Assembly (NCBI RefSeq): GCF_900091475.1
Contig: NZ_FMIB01000002.1
Location: 2,294,001 to 2,358,000, forward strand
Direction of reading: 5' to 3'
Length of the DNA: 64,000 nucleotides
Origin: Micromonospora chersina
GTDB taxonomy: Bacteria; Actinomycetota; Actinomycetes; Mycobacteriales; Micromonosporaceae
Shown: positions 36,037 to 44,802 of the stretch, piece by piece
Numbering within the stretch: the first letter of the stretch is position 1
How the letters are laid out: each line of letters opens with the position of its first letter
The notes under the pieces: model-generated
Database searches by the model: none
What the model was told of the DNA's origin: nothing
What the model saw: only the letters and a program-made list of their open reading frames with translations
Made by a program: the position numbers and the translations under genes

Positions 36037-37656
36037 GTGATCGAGGACTTCGCGGATCGACTCCTGCGCGACATGGCCGGCCTCGATCCCTGCACCGCGG
36101 TCGTGGAGGCCGGCGAGCAGGATGTCGACGGGCTCACCGACTATGGCCCGGAGGGCCACCAGGCCCGCGCGGACCTCGCCGCCCGCGCCCTCCGTGAGCT
36201 CGACATCCTGGGTGGCGCACTGCCGACCGTGACTCCGCTGCACGCCCACCTCGCCGAACGGCTGCGGACGCGTCTCGCCGTCCACGACGCCGGGGAGGAC
36301 CTTCGCGAACTGCACACCGCGGCCACCGGCCCGCTCCAGCTCATCCGCCAGGCCGTCGAGGCCGCGGTGCCCGCCCGCGGCGCCGAGGGCGCGGCCGCCG
36401 AGGAGGGCGGGGCCCGCGTCGGCGCACGCATGGCCGCGATCCCCGCAGCCCTGGACGGGTACGCCCGCAGCCTCCTGCTCGCCGCCGAGCGCGGCATGCT
36501 GCCGGCACGCCGTCAGGTGGAACTCGTCAGGCAGCGCTGCCGCAACTGGGTCGACGACGACGTCGCCCTGGTGAAGCGCTACGGCGAAGGGCGCCAGCGG
36601 ACGTCGTTGCAGGCCGCGGCGGCGGCTGCGCGCGAGGCGTACCAGAAATTTGCCCGGATGCTGACCGCGGACCTGGCGCCCCGGGCCGTCGCCGAGGAAG
36701 CGTTCGGCCCGCAGCGGTACGCACTCTGGGTGCGCACCTTCCTCGCGACCCGGCCAGATCTGCGCGAGCTGTACGACTGGGGCTGGGACGAGTTCCGGGC
36801 GACCGAGACAGAACTGACCGCTGAGGCGAAGGCCCTGGGCGGGAGCGTGCCGGAGGTGCTCGCCTGGCTCGCCAGCCCGGAAGCGCCCGGCACGCTGCAC
36901 GGCAGGGAGGCGTTCGCCGCCTGGTTGCAGGAGCTGTTGGAGGCCACGACCGCGCGGCTGGACGGCGTGTACTTCGACATCCCCGCCCCGCTGCGGCGTA
37001 TCGAGTCGCGGTTGACCACGTCGTCCGGCGTCGCCTACGTCGGACCGTCGCGGGATCTGACGCGGCCGGGCCGGGTCTGGTGGTCCCTCCCCGAGGGCGA
37101 GGCCAGCTTTCCCACCTGGTACGCCTACAGCGTCGCCTATCACGAGGGTGTACCCGGCCACCACCTCGACCTCGGCTCAGAGGTGTGCCGGGGCGGTCTC
37201 GGGTCGCGGCTGAACCTGCTCGGCGGCCTGTCCGGCAGCCAGGAGGGCTGGGCACTGTACGCGGAGCGGTTCATGGACGAACTCGGCCTCTACGAACAGC
37301 CGGGTGCTCGACTGGGACATCTGTACATGCAGCTCCTGCGGGCGGCACGCGTCGTGCTCGACATCGGCCTGCACCTACGACTGCCGATCCCCTCCGGCGA
37401 CGGAGCACGGTGGACGCCGGAGGCGGCGCTGGAGTTGCTGCGGGACCGCTGCCACCAGGGGCCGTACGCGCCCGCCGAGCTCGCACGATACCTGGGCCGG
37501 CCGGGGCAGGCGCTGGCCTACAAGGCGGGTGAGCGGGTGTGGCGGGCAGGCCGCTCGTCCTTCCCCGGCGACCGGCGGGAATTCCATCGTCATGCGCTGG
37601 AGCTGGGTTCGCTGGGCCTGGACCAGCTGGCGGCCGCCCTCCACGTCCGCCGGTAA
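36037..37656 (+). CDS. DUF885-family putative metallopeptidase
   Basis: The 539-residue cytoplasmic protein belongs to the DUF885 group. The signature 'YHEGVPGHHLD' (His369, Glu370 onwards) resembles an extended zinc-peptidase HExxxH site, and a downstream 'GSQEGWALYAERFMDELG' supplies the probable third ligand region. Members are annotated as dipeptidyl or carboxyl peptidases, with little biochemistry. GTG 36037 follows a -10 TAGCAT (36025-36030) by six bases, so the transcript is probably leaderless. Confidence 0.8.
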   Translation: MIEDFADRLLRDMAGLDPCTAVVEAGEQDVDGLTDYGPEGHQARADLAARALRELDILGGALPTVTPLHAHLAERLRTRLAVHDAGEDLRELHTAATGPLQLIRQAVEAAVPARGAEGAAAEEGGARVGARMAAIPAALDGYARSLLLAAERGMLPARRQVELVRQRCRNWVDDDVALVKRYGEGRQRTSLQAAAAAAREAYQKFARMLTADLAPRAVAEEAFGPQRYALWVRTFLATRPDLRELYDWGWDEFRATETELTAEAKALGGSVPEVLAWLASPEAPGTLHGREAFAAWLQELLEATTARLDGVYFDIPAPLRRIESRLTTSSGVAYVGPSRDLTRPGRVWWSLPEGEASFPTWYAYSVAYHEGVPGHHLDLGSEVCRGGLGSRLNLLGGLSGSQEGWALYAERFMDELGLYEQPGARLGHLYMQLLRAARVVLDIGLHLRLPIPSGDGARWTPEAALELLRDRCHQGPYAPAELARYLGRPGQALAYKAGERVWRAGRSSFPGDRREFHRHALELGSLGLDQLAAALHVRR

Positions 37657-37719
37657 ACCCGTTGCGGCTGGGCGGCGTCCGGATGTCTGGTTGACCGGCA
37701 ACCAGTCACGAGAGAGAAC

Positions 37720-38280
37720 ATGACGAGGATGTCGCTACCCACCCCCACGCTGCACACCACGCGCCTTCGACTGCGCCCCTTCGACGAGGCGGACGCGGAC
37801 GACCTCTTCGCGCTGCACAGCAACGCCCACGTGCTGCGCTACTGGGACGCGCCGCCGTGGCGCGACCGCGTGCGCTCCGAGCGGTTCATCACGGCCTGCC
37901 GGCAGATGGCGCAGGAGGGCACCGGGGCGCGGCTGGCCGTGGACCGTGCCTCCGACGGGGCGTTCCTCGGCTGGTGCGGCCTGACCCGGTGGAATCCGGA
38001 CTACCGCAGCGCATCGCTGGGCTACTGCTACGGCGAGGCGGCGTGGGGCCACGGCTACGGGACGGAGGCCGCGCGTGCCCTGCTGGGGTGGGCGTTCGAC
38101 ACGCTGGACCTGAACCGCGTCCAGGCGGAGACCGACACACGCAACGTGGCATCCGCCCGGGTGCTGGAGAAGCTCGGGTTCGTGCGGGAAGGGACGTTGC
38201 GCGAGGACTGCGTCGTGAACGGCGAGGTCTCCGACTCGTGGGTCTACGGGCTGCTCCGGAGGGAGTGGCGGCCTCGTTAG
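37720..38280 (+). CDS. GNAT-family N-acetyltransferase, RimJ/RimL-like
   Basis: The 186-residue protein has the classic opening 'LHTTRLRLRPFDEADADDLF', the acetyl-CoA loop 'GEAAWGHGYGTEAARALLGW' and closing 'NVASARVLEKLGFVREGTLRED'. The protein is only distantly like the GNAT at 35430. The ATG at 37720 follows a purine-rich GAGAGA; ATG 37729 is an alternative. It lies 63 bases after the DUF885 gene in the same direction and may share its transcript. Confidence 0.85.
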   Translation: MTRMSLPTPTLHTTRLRLRPFDEADADDLFALHSNAHVLRYWDAPPWRDRVRSERFITACRQMAQEGTGARLAVDRASDGAFLGWCGLTRWNPDYRSASLGYCYGEAAWGHGYGTEAARALLGWAFDTLDLNRVQAETDTRNVASARVLEKLGFVREGTLREDCVVNGEVSDSWVYGLLRREWRPR

Positions 38281-38322
38281 CAGGGCCGACGGCTCGGTGC
38301 GCAGCCTGGCATCCTGTTCACC

Positions 38323-38656
38323 ATGCAGAGCGTGTACGAGGCTGCCGGGGGCAGTGCGGGTCTGCTCCGCCTGGCCGCCGCATGGCACGCCCGCGTCATG
38401 GCCGACGAGGTCGCCAGCGGTGGTGCGGATGCACAGCGGCAACGGCAAGCACGACGAGATGGACCGCCGCGCGATCGCCTGCTTCGACGACGCGCTGCGG
38501 GATGTCGGGCTCACCACCGACCCGATCCGGCAGGTGCTGCACGACTACTTCGCCTGGGCCACCACTACGACCATGGCCCGCTACCCGGAGTCGGCCGATG
38601 ATGTGCCCGAGGGCCTGACCATCCCCCGATGGTCCTGGGACGGACCACAACGCTGA
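38323..38656 (+). pseudogene. Group II truncated haemoglobin (trHbO) remnant with internal deletion and frameshift
   Basis: The first part reads MQSVYEAAGGSAGLLRLAAAWH and so on in frame 1, up to about 38418. From 38420 a different frame gives 'VVRMHSGNGKHDEMDRRAIACF' and ends '...WATTTTMARYPESADDVPEGLTIPRWSWDG', the usual end of actinobacterial trHbO-like globins. The central segment, normally about 40 residues with the 'SHAFSHGFHP' region and proximal-helix start, is absent at the junction. Both a deletion and a frame change are therefore present, and no functional globin can be made. Confidence 0.78.
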
Positions 38657-38677
38657 GCCGGAGACCCCACCCGCCGG

Positions 38678-39562
38678 TCAGTCGTGGCGGTGACGCACGA
38701 TGTGGTCGATGTGGCGGATCGTGTCCTCGCGGTCGTCCTCGCTGATCGAGTCCCAGAGGTCCGCCAGCCAGTAGACCGAGCCCGACAGCATCCAGGCCCA
38801 CCCGCGCACCCAGGTCGCCTCGTCGAACCCGAGCGCCTCCCGGTAGGCGGCCCGCGCGCGGGCGTCGAACAGGCTCCAGGCCGGCCGCACCTCGACCGCC
38901 GGATCGCCGCGGCCGAGACCACCGAAGTCGATCACCCCGGTGAGCCTGCCCCGGTCGACCAGCAGGTTGCCTTCCAGGAGATCACCGTGCAGCCAGACCG
39001 GCGGTCCGGGCCACTCGTCCGCCGCCATCGCCTCGTCCCACGCCGCGGTCACCGCCCGCCCGTCGATCCGGTCGCCGAGCGCCGCGATCGACCGGCGGGT
39101 CAACTCGTCCCGCTGCATCAGGGGTACGCCGCGCTGAATCCCCTGCTTGACCGGCCCGCCCATCGGGTCGATCGCCATCATCGCGCGCACGAAGCCGGCG
39201 AGATCGACGGCGAGGTCGACGAGGTCCTCCCCGGCTTCCGGGTTGCGACCGTCCAGCCACGGGACGACAGTCCACGGCCACGGATAGTCCCCGCCCGGCC
39301 GGCCGACCGCGACGGGCACCGGCACCGGCACCGGCAGGTGCGGCGCCAGCCGTGGCAGCCAGGTCGCGTCGGTCGTCACCTGGTCGAGCGCCCACGGCGC
39401 CCGTGGCAGTCGTGCCGTCAGGGAATCACCCAGGCGGAACAGCGCGTTGTCGGTGCCGTTCAGCGGCTGCGGAACTATCGGCAGGTCCGACCATTCGGGG
39501 AACTGCTCGTCGATCAGGGCGCGTACCTGCTCGGCAGCGACGACGATCTCTCCAGGGCGCAT
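38678..39562 (-). CDS. Aminoglycoside-phosphotransferase-family kinase (paralogue B)
   Basis: The 294-residue kinase has 'LNGTDNALFRLGDSLTARLPR', catalytic 'VWLHGDLLEGNLLV' and 'GVIDFGGLGRGDPAVE'. It is clearly related to the kinase at 32539 (same length, same motif spacing), so the two are paralogues. A longer frame upstream is open, but ATG 39562 lies seven bases after a minus-strand -10 TACGGT (39570-39575), fitting a leaderless start. The substrate is unknown. Confidence 0.82.
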   Translation of the reverse strand: MRPGEIVVAAEQVRALIDEQFPEWSDLPIVPQPLNGTDNALFRLGDSLTARLPRAPWALDQVTTDATWLPRLAPHLPVPVPVPVAVGRPGGDYPWPWTVVPWLDGRNPEAGEDLVDLAVDLAGFVRAMMAIDPMGGPVKQGIQRGVPLMQRDELTRRSIAALGDRIDGRAVTAAWDEAMAADEWPGPPVWLHGDLLEGNLLVDRGRLTGVIDFGGLGRGDPAVEVRPAWSLFDARARAAYREALGFDEATWVRGWAWMLSGSVYWLADLWDSISEDDREDTIRHIDHIVRHRHD

Positions 39563-39643
39563 CGGCGCGACCGTAGAACCCGCTCGATCACCCTGTCCAT
39601 CGAATTCGGCCCACTGGCACGACACAGGCTGGTCGCGTAGCTC

Positions 39644-40747
39644 TTATCCAACGGCCGCCAGGAAATCCGAGTAGAACAGGCCCAGGCCGACCGCCACGCA
39701 GACGCCGGCCACGATCCAGAACCGGACCACGATGTTGACCTCGCTCCATCCGGCCAACTCGAAGTGGTGGTGCAACGGCACCATCCGGAAGACCCGTCTA
39801 CCGGTGGTCCGGAACGAGACGATCTGGATCACCCAGGTCGTCGTGATGATGACGAAGAGCCCGCCGATCATGATCGAGAGCAGCGTCGTGCGGGTCACCA
39901 CGGCGAGCCCGCCGATCAGGCCGCCGAGCCCGAGCGCGCCCACGTCACCCATGAAGATCCGCGCCGGGGACGCGTTCCACCAGAGGAAGCCCACGCAGGC
40001 GGCGGCCGCCGCCGCCGCGATCATGGCGATCTCCAGGGGATCCCGGACCTGGTAGCAGTACTCGTTCGCGCGGGCGTACGCGCCGTCGGCGCACCAGTGC
40101 CGGTACTGCCAGAAGCCGATCAGCGCGTACGCGCCGAGCACCAGGATCGACGCGCCGGTGGCCAGGCCGTCGAGGCCGTCGGTGAGGTTCACGCCGTTCG
40201 ACATCGCCGTGATCACGAAGACGAAGACCATGACCGCGCCGACCTTGCCGACGTCCAGCCAGCTGATGTCGCGGATGAGGGAGATGTGCTCGCTGGCCAC
40301 GGTCTGACCGTTCGTGCTCGGTACGTAGAGCGCGGCGATGCCGAACCCGACGGCGACGATCGCCTGGCCGAGCAGCTTGCCTTTGGCGGACAGCCCGTCG
40401 GAGTTGCGCCGGAGCACCTTGAGGAGGTCGTCGAAGAAGCCGACCGCGCCGCAGAAGACGAACAGCCCGAGCAGCACCAGGGCCGTCATGGTCGGCCCCT
40501 CCTGCGCGATCTGCCGCTCGGGCAGCGTGGTCAGCGCGAGATGCCCGGCGACGTAGGCGAGGACGGTCGCCACGATGAAAACGACTCCGCCCATCGCGGG
40601 CGTACCCGTCTTCCCCTCGTTGCTGGCGAGCCCGATGGACCGGATCGGCTGGCCGGCCTTGAGCGCGGTGAAGACGCGAATCGCCACCGGCGTCCCGAGC
40701 AGGGAGATGATGAACGCGACGGCGGCCGCGACGATGACCGCCCTCAC
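39644..40747 (-). CDS. mraY: Phospho-N-acetylmuramoyl-pentapeptide transferase, MraY
   Basis: The 367-residue, ten-span membrane enzyme transfers phospho-MurNAc-pentapeptide from UDP to undecaprenyl phosphate to make lipid I. All active-site motifs look intact: 'GFFDDLLKV' (the Asp pair), '[14 protein letters not shown]', '[14 protein letters not shown]' and the '[14 protein letters not shown]' HHH loop. GGAGG seven bases before GTG 40747 fixes the start; extra upstream residues are not MraY-like. It stands alone: no mur, fts or other cell-wall gene is near, so it may be a second mraY copy. Confidence 0.9.
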   Translation of the reverse strand: MRAVIVAAAVAFIISLLGTPVAIRVFTALKAGQPIRSIGLASNEGKTGTPAMGGVVFIVATVLAYVAGHLALTTLPERQIAQEGPTMTALVLLGLFVFCGAVGFFDDLLKVLRRNSDGLSAKGKLLGQAIVAVGFGIAALYVPSTNGQTVASEHISLIRDISWLDVGKVGAVMVFVFVITAMSNGVNLTDGLDGLATGASILVLGAYALIGFWQYRHWCADGAYARANEYCYQVRDPLEIAMIAAAAAAACVGFLWWNASPARIFMGDVGALGLGGLIGGLAVVTRTTLLSIMIGGLFVIITTTWVIQIVSFRTTGRRVFRMVPLHHHFELAGWSEVNIVVRFWIVAGVCVAVGLGLFYSDFLAAVG

Positions 40748-40934
40748 GGGCGAACCTCCACGAGATCCGGATGTCGCACGTTCTTCGGCAAATAATCGAT
40801 CATGGGACACGAGCTTGCCATCCGACGGCGAGCGAAGCAGCCCCCTGGACCTCACCGCGCCGCGGTTCGTCACCCGCCGACACGAGCGGGGGCCGTGACC
40901 AGCTCGGGGGTACTGCGGGAAATATGATCAGGTC

Positions 40935-41876
40935 ATGCCCTTGACGGTGGATGACGTCGACCGATTCGAGCTGTCGAGGCCCCGTCTGGAGGCCATCGCC
41001 TACCGTCTCCTCGGCTCCGCGGACGAGGCGCAGGACGCCGTGCAGGAGACGTTCCTGCGCTGGCAGGCCGCCGACCTCGCCCGCGTCGAGGTCCCCGAGG
41101 CTTGGCTGACGAAGGTACTCACCAACCTGTGCCTCAACCAGCTCACCTCCGCGCGGTCACGCCGCGAGACCTACGTGGGCCGGTGGCTTCCCGAGCCGCT
41201 GCTCGCGGGTGACCCGATGCTCGGCCCGGCCGACACCGCCGAGCAGCGCGAATCGGTGTCGTACGCGGTCCTCACCCTCATGGAGCGCCTGTCCCCCAAC
41301 GAGCGGGCCGTGTACGTGCTGCGCGAGGCCTTCGACTACCCGCACCGGGACATCGCCGAGATCCTCGACATCACCGAGGCCGCCAGCCAGCAGATCTTTC
41401 ACCGGGCCAAGAAGCATGTCGCGTACGGCAAGGCCCGCACCGAGGTCGACCAGGCCGCCGCCCGGCGGATCGTCGAGGAGTTCCTCGCGGCCGCCACCAG
41501 TGGGCGGACCGATGAGCTCGTACGCCTGCTCACCACGGACGCCATCTCCGTCGGCGACGGCGGAGGGAAGGTTCCGGCGCGCACCAGGGCGTTCGAGGGA
41601 GCCGTCGCGGTCGCGAAGTTCCTGTGGGGCCTGTTCAAGCCCGCCGAGGCCAAGCGCGCCGTCGTCGGCGGCGCGCCGGAGATCTACGCCTGGACCGCCA
41701 ATGGCGAACCCGCCGTTGTGGCCGTCGTGGAAGGCCGGGTCGTCGCCATCATGTGCCTGGAGGTCACCGCCGACGGCATCGCTGCCTGCCGCACCCAGGC
41801 CAATCCCGGCAAGCTCGCACGCGCGACCGAGCAATGGGCGGCGTGCAACCACGGGAAGCCCCTGCTCGCGATGTGA
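40935..41876 (+). CDS. ECF41-family RNA polymerase sigma factor (SigJ-like)
   Basis: The 313-residue protein has sigma region 2 (about 10-75), sigma-4 (about 110-165) and a C-terminal SnoaL-like domain. 'RWLPEP' (83-88) in the interdomain linker and 'NPGKL' (291-295), close to the NPDKL motif, are the ECF41 markers. In ECF41 the fused SnoaL domain regulates activity in place of an anti-sigma factor. ATG 40935 lies six bases after TATGAT (40923-40928), so it is probably leaderless. The next gene encodes the usual ECF41 oxidoreductase partner. Confidence 0.9.
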   Translation: MPLTVDDVDRFELSRPRLEAIAYRLLGSADEAQDAVQETFLRWQAADLARVEVPEAWLTKVLTNLCLNQLTSARSRRETYVGRWLPEPLLAGDPMLGPADTAEQRESVSYAVLTLMERLSPNERAVYVLREAFDYPHRDIAEILDITEAASQQIFHRAKKHVAYGKARTEVDQAAARRIVEEFLAAATSGRTDELVRLLTTDAISVGDGGGKVPARTRAFEGAVAVAKFLWGLFKPAEAKRAVVGGAPEIYAWTANGEPAVVAVVEGRVVAIMCLEVTADGIAACRTQANPGKLARATEQWAACNHGKPLLAM

Positions 41877-41960
41877 CGTGCATCATGCGCTCTCCTGTCA
41901 GGAATCGGCGGGCCATCCGGTTCAAGTGTCGAACCCGAACCGGACAGCAAGGAGCCGACG

Positions 41961-42896
41961 ATGAGAGTGCTGGTGGCAGGAGCGACCGGAGCCATGGGCA
42001 AGGAACTGGTGCCGCGTCTGGTCGCTGCCGGACACGAGGTGTTCGCCATGATCCGCAGCGACTCCAACAAGGCCAGGGCGGCACAGCTGGGCGCGGTACC
42101 GGTCATCGCCGATGCGCTGGACCGCGCCCAGGTCGAGGCGGCCGTACGCGAGGCGGCCCCGGAGGTGATCGTCAACCAGCTGACGGCCATCGGGCACGTC
42201 GACACCCGCCACTTCGACCGCAGCTTCGCCGCCACCAACCGCCTGCGGATCGAGGGCAACGACAACCTCCTCGCGGCGGCACGCGCCACAGGAGTACGAC
42301 GGTTCGTCGCCCAGAGCAACGGCGCGTTCACCTACGCGCGCACCGGCGGGCCGGTCAAGAACGAACAAGACTCCCTCGACCGCGCTCCGGTCAGCCAGAT
42401 GGCCCCGATGATCGCCGCGATCGAGCACCTGGAAAAGGCCGTGCTGAACGCCACCTGGACCGAAGGGATCGTGCTGCGCTACGGCGCGTTCTACGGGCCC
42501 GGCACCTCCATGGCGCCAGGTTCAGCGCAGCTGGAGATGATCCGCAAGCGCAAGTTCCCGGTCGTCGGTGACGGCGGCGGGGTCTGGTCCTTCATCCACA
42601 TCGCCGACGCCGCCGAGGCCACGGTCGCAGCGGTGGAGAACGGCGGCCGGGGTGTCTACAACATCGTCGATGACGACCCCGCCCCGGTCGCGGAATGGCT
42701 GCCCGAACTGGCAGCGATGCTGGGCGCCAAGAAGCCGATGCGCGTGCCGCGATTCGTCGGGCGGCTGGCCGCCGGAGAGGCCGGCGTCGTGCTCATGACC
42801 GAACTGCGCGGCGCATCCAACGCCAAGGCCAAGCGCGAACTGCACTGGCACCCGAAACACCCCACCTGGCGCCAGGGCTTCCAGATGGTGCCGTGA
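41961..42896 (+). CDS. NAD(P)-dependent epimerase/oxidoreductase (extended SDR), ECF41 partner
   Basis: The 311-residue protein has the Rossmann motif 'VAGATGAMGKELVPRLVAAGH' at the N-terminus and the extended-SDR nucleotide-sugar epimerase-like body ('FVAQSNGAFTYARTGG', 'LRYGAFYGPG', 'FIHIADAAEATVAAVE'). AAGGAG lies six bases before the ATG. ECF41 sigma factors are regularly encoded beside one carboxymuconolactone decarboxylase, oxidoreductase or epimerase gene, and this is that gene. The substrate is unknown. Confidence 0.85.
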   Translation: MRVLVAGATGAMGKELVPRLVAAGHEVFAMIRSDSNKARAAQLGAVPVIADALDRAQVEAAVREAAPEVIVNQLTAIGHVDTRHFDRSFAATNRLRIEGNDNLLAAARATGVRRFVAQSNGAFTYARTGGPVKNEQDSLDRAPVSQMAPMIAAIEHLEKAVLNATWTEGIVLRYGAFYGPGTSMAPGSAQLEMIRKRKFPVVGDGGGVWSFIHIADAAEATVAAVENGGRGVYNIVDDDPAPVAEWLPELAAMLGAKKPMRVPRFVGRLAAGEAGVVLMTELRGASNAKAKRELHWHPKHPTWRQGFQMVP

Positions 42897-42946
42897 CCCG
42901 CTGAGCCTCGCCCGGATGCTCAACCACAACTGACGAGGGCATCAGC

Positions 42947-42980
42947 AAGGGAGCCACCCTCCTCCGAGGGTGGCTCCCTT
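42947..42980. terminator. Perfect hairpin terminator (15-bp stem)
   Basis: Arms at 42947-42961 (AAGGGAGCCACCCTC) and 42966-42980 (GAGGGTGGCTCCCTT) enclose CTCC. It ends the oxidoreductase gene. On the other strand it sits 15 bases past the 3' end of a tRNA-Val-like remnant, just as the hairpin at 43967-44000 does for the second remnant. Confidence 0.85.
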
Positions 42981-42995
42981 GTGTGGCTTCGATGG

Positions 42996-43028
42996 TGGGC
43001 GGTACCGGGAACTCTTCGGTGTGAAGGA
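42996..43028 (-). pseudogene. Degenerate tRNA-Val(CAC) 3' segment (attachment-site scar 1)
   Basis: Read on the plus strand, TGGGCGGTACCGGGA (42996-43010) resembles the tRNA 3' end found at 44009 onwards. It is joined after a short deletion to ACTCTTCGGTGTGAAGGA (43011-43028), which includes the anticodon loop and stem. Most of the T-arm/loop is missing, so this is a non-functional relic. It shares the 15-base core CTCTTCGGTGTGAAG with 44037-44051. Confidence 0.55.
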
Positions 43029-43296
43029 ATCATCGGGAGGACCTGGCCAGCGGTAGTGCCGCCTGCTCCTTGCAGAACAGGGCGCGGTCGTTCGTCCAGT
43101 CCCGCAGCTACGCCCCCGACCATCCCGGAGTGCCCGAGCACCCCGCCGGAGGCACTGCCCTTGCCAGCAGCCGGTTGTCCGGTCTCGGGACCTCCGCGGC
43201 GGATCGACCCAAGGTCGTCCGTGGCAGGCGCCACCCCCGCAGAGGATCTTGTGCAGGTGGGAAGACGCTGCTGGCCATGTCCGGCATGCTGTGGGC

Positions 43297-43749
43297 ATGA
43301 CCGAGGAACCGGGAGATCGTTCCGCCCTGTCCGGCGACACGGTGCCCGCCGCATCGCCAGTGATCTCTGTGATGTTGATCGTCCCCGATGCGGACGCCGC
43401 GGTCGCCTGGTACCGGACTGCACTGGGTGCGACGGAGCTATGGAACCTTGGTGGCGTGGCCGGCCTTGAGATCAGCGGCGCACCCTTCTACCTCCACCAG
43501 GTCAATCCCGAGAATCCTGGAGAGACCAGCCCCGGCCAGGCGGGGGTCACGAGCACCCGCATCGAGGTGTTCATCGATGACCCCGACACCTTCGTCGAGC
43601 GCGCCGTCGCGGCTGGCGCAGTCGCCGGAGCGGCAGTCGAGGATCACCGCGTGCCCTGGGGGACGCACCGTCAGGGTGGCTTCACGGACCCGTTCGGTCA
43701 CCACTGGTCCGTGGGCGACAAGTCACCCCTGAGCTCGTTCCCACGTTGA
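43297..43749 (+). CDS. VOC-family (glyoxalase/bleomycin-resistance-like) protein
   Basis: The 150-residue protein has two beta-alpha-beta-beta-beta units: 'SVMLIVPDADAAVAWYRTALGATELWN' and 'RIEVFIDDPDTFVERAVAAGAV...WGTHRQGGFTDPFGHHWSVG'. The ending is the usual PhnB-type motif. Such proteins bind a metal and act as lyases, dioxygenases or antibiotic-binding proteins; the role cannot be assigned. The ATG at 43297 starts just before the conserved part; an in-frame start 48 bases earlier lacks support. It lies between two tRNA remnants. Confidence 0.78.
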   Translation: MTEEPGDRSALSGDTVPAASPVISVMLIVPDADAAVAWYRTALGATELWNLGGVAGLEISGAPFYLHQVNPENPGETSPGQAGVTSTRIEVFIDDPDTFVERAVAAGAVAGAAVEDHRVPWGTHRQGGFTDPFGHHWSVGDKSPLSSFPR

Positions 43750-43966
43750 TCGGGCCCGCCTTCGAATGCGGGATCGGGTATGGGCTCACGGCGCCGGGCC
43801 TGAGGTCGTGATCCAGCCACAGCTCGTCCAACCGCGTTCCATCAGGGACGGCAAGCACCGCAGCAGTCCTGAACGGGTTGACGACTACATCCCCGAACAG
43901 CTCGTCGACCTCGACGTCCACCCAGAGTCGCCATGGTGATTCACTCGGCGGCTGACGTGGCGGCAG

Positions 43967-44000
43967 AAAGGCCACCTCCCGAATCCGGGAAGTGGCCTTT
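43967..44000. terminator. Hairpin terminator next to tRNA remnant
   Basis: Arms 43967-43981 and 43986-44000 pair with a single wobble around AATC. On the minus strand it lies eight bases past the tRNA 3' end, so it was probably the original tRNA terminator. The minus-strand arm ends in TTT. Confidence 0.75.
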
Positions 44001-44008
44001 GACCTGCG

Positions 44009-44051
44009 TGGGCGATACTGGGATCGAACCAGTGACCTCTTCGGTGTGAAG
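44009..44051 (-). pseudogene. tRNA-Val(CAC) 3' half, attachment-site scar 2
   Basis: The minus strand reads CTTCACACCGAAGAGGTCACTGG onwards to ATCGCCCA, i.e. anticodon loop with CAC, variable region, T-arm (GGTTCGATCCC) and acceptor 3' strand. The 5' half is absent: beyond 44051 the sequence diverges at the anticodon stem. This is what remains when an element integrates into a tRNA 3' end. No CCA is encoded. No intact copy is in the window. Confidence 0.7.
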
Positions 44052-44114
44052 CAGGACGCCGCACCGCCTCTGACCTGCGAAATTGAGAACTTGCAGGTCA
44101 TCGTGGGTGCAGTT

Positions 44115-44157
44115 GGATGCCGTTCAGGGCCGTTGGACGTTGTTCAACGCCGTTCAG
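44115..44157. repeat. Short repeats beside the tRNA scar, possible integrase arm sites
   Basis: GCCGTTCAG (44119-44127), GCCGTTGGA (44129-44137) and GCCGTTCAG (44149-44157) recur within 40 bases, starting about 65 bases from the tRNA core. Tyrosine integrases of actinobacterial elements bind arm repeats in such positions. No integrase gene is present. Confidence 0.35.
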
Positions 44158-44159
44158 TA

Positions 44160-44802
44160 CATCCGTCTGCTCCCAACCTGCTCCCCCAATCTCGGCACGA
44201 AACCGCTGGCAGATGACCGGCGGAGACGGTCTGCTACCACGCAGGCCGGTGCCCGTGTGATCGCCGGACGCGCGGCGTCAGCCCCTCAGCCGTGACGCGG
44301 TCGCTGCGTCGGCGCCACGGCATCCCTCAGCTCCCAAACCGCTCCATCAGGGCAACTCTCAGCCAGCTCACCGAGCTGCCCGCGGCCGCGTCCAACGATG
44401 GCTGCACCGGACACATGGCGACCTGTCGCAATGACGATCTGGCGGCCCGCGATCTCGGCCAGTCCCCCCGCCGGCGACGCTTCCAACCGACGGTTCCGGA
44501 AGCGTTGGCACCGCTCGACCGGCGGGACGATGCCGTGGGTCCGAACGTCGGTCGGGCAGACTCAGCGGGGGCATCGGTGGCAGATGCGGCACCTGTCGGT
44601 TGTCCGATATCGCAGTCCAATCCTTCGGATGACGTCTCGGATCGGCTTGCCCAGCCCCGCGAGCTCCAGCCCTTCCGCGCAGGACAAAGCGAGCCCTCGG
44701 GTTATCGGGAGGACAGGCTGCTTCGTGCTGTGTCACTCTGGGCGGCTCGGCGAGCACCGGGCACGGTGCATGCACCGTCTCGGATCGACGGGGAGGCCAT
44801 CT
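44160..44802. other. Gene-poor junction of the island
   Basis: Open frames exist on both strands here, but none shows a recognisable domain, a ribosome site or typical codon use. The last 35 bases contain GGGAGG, which serves the gene at 44803. I see no supported gene; this may be decayed element DNA. Confidence 0.5.
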
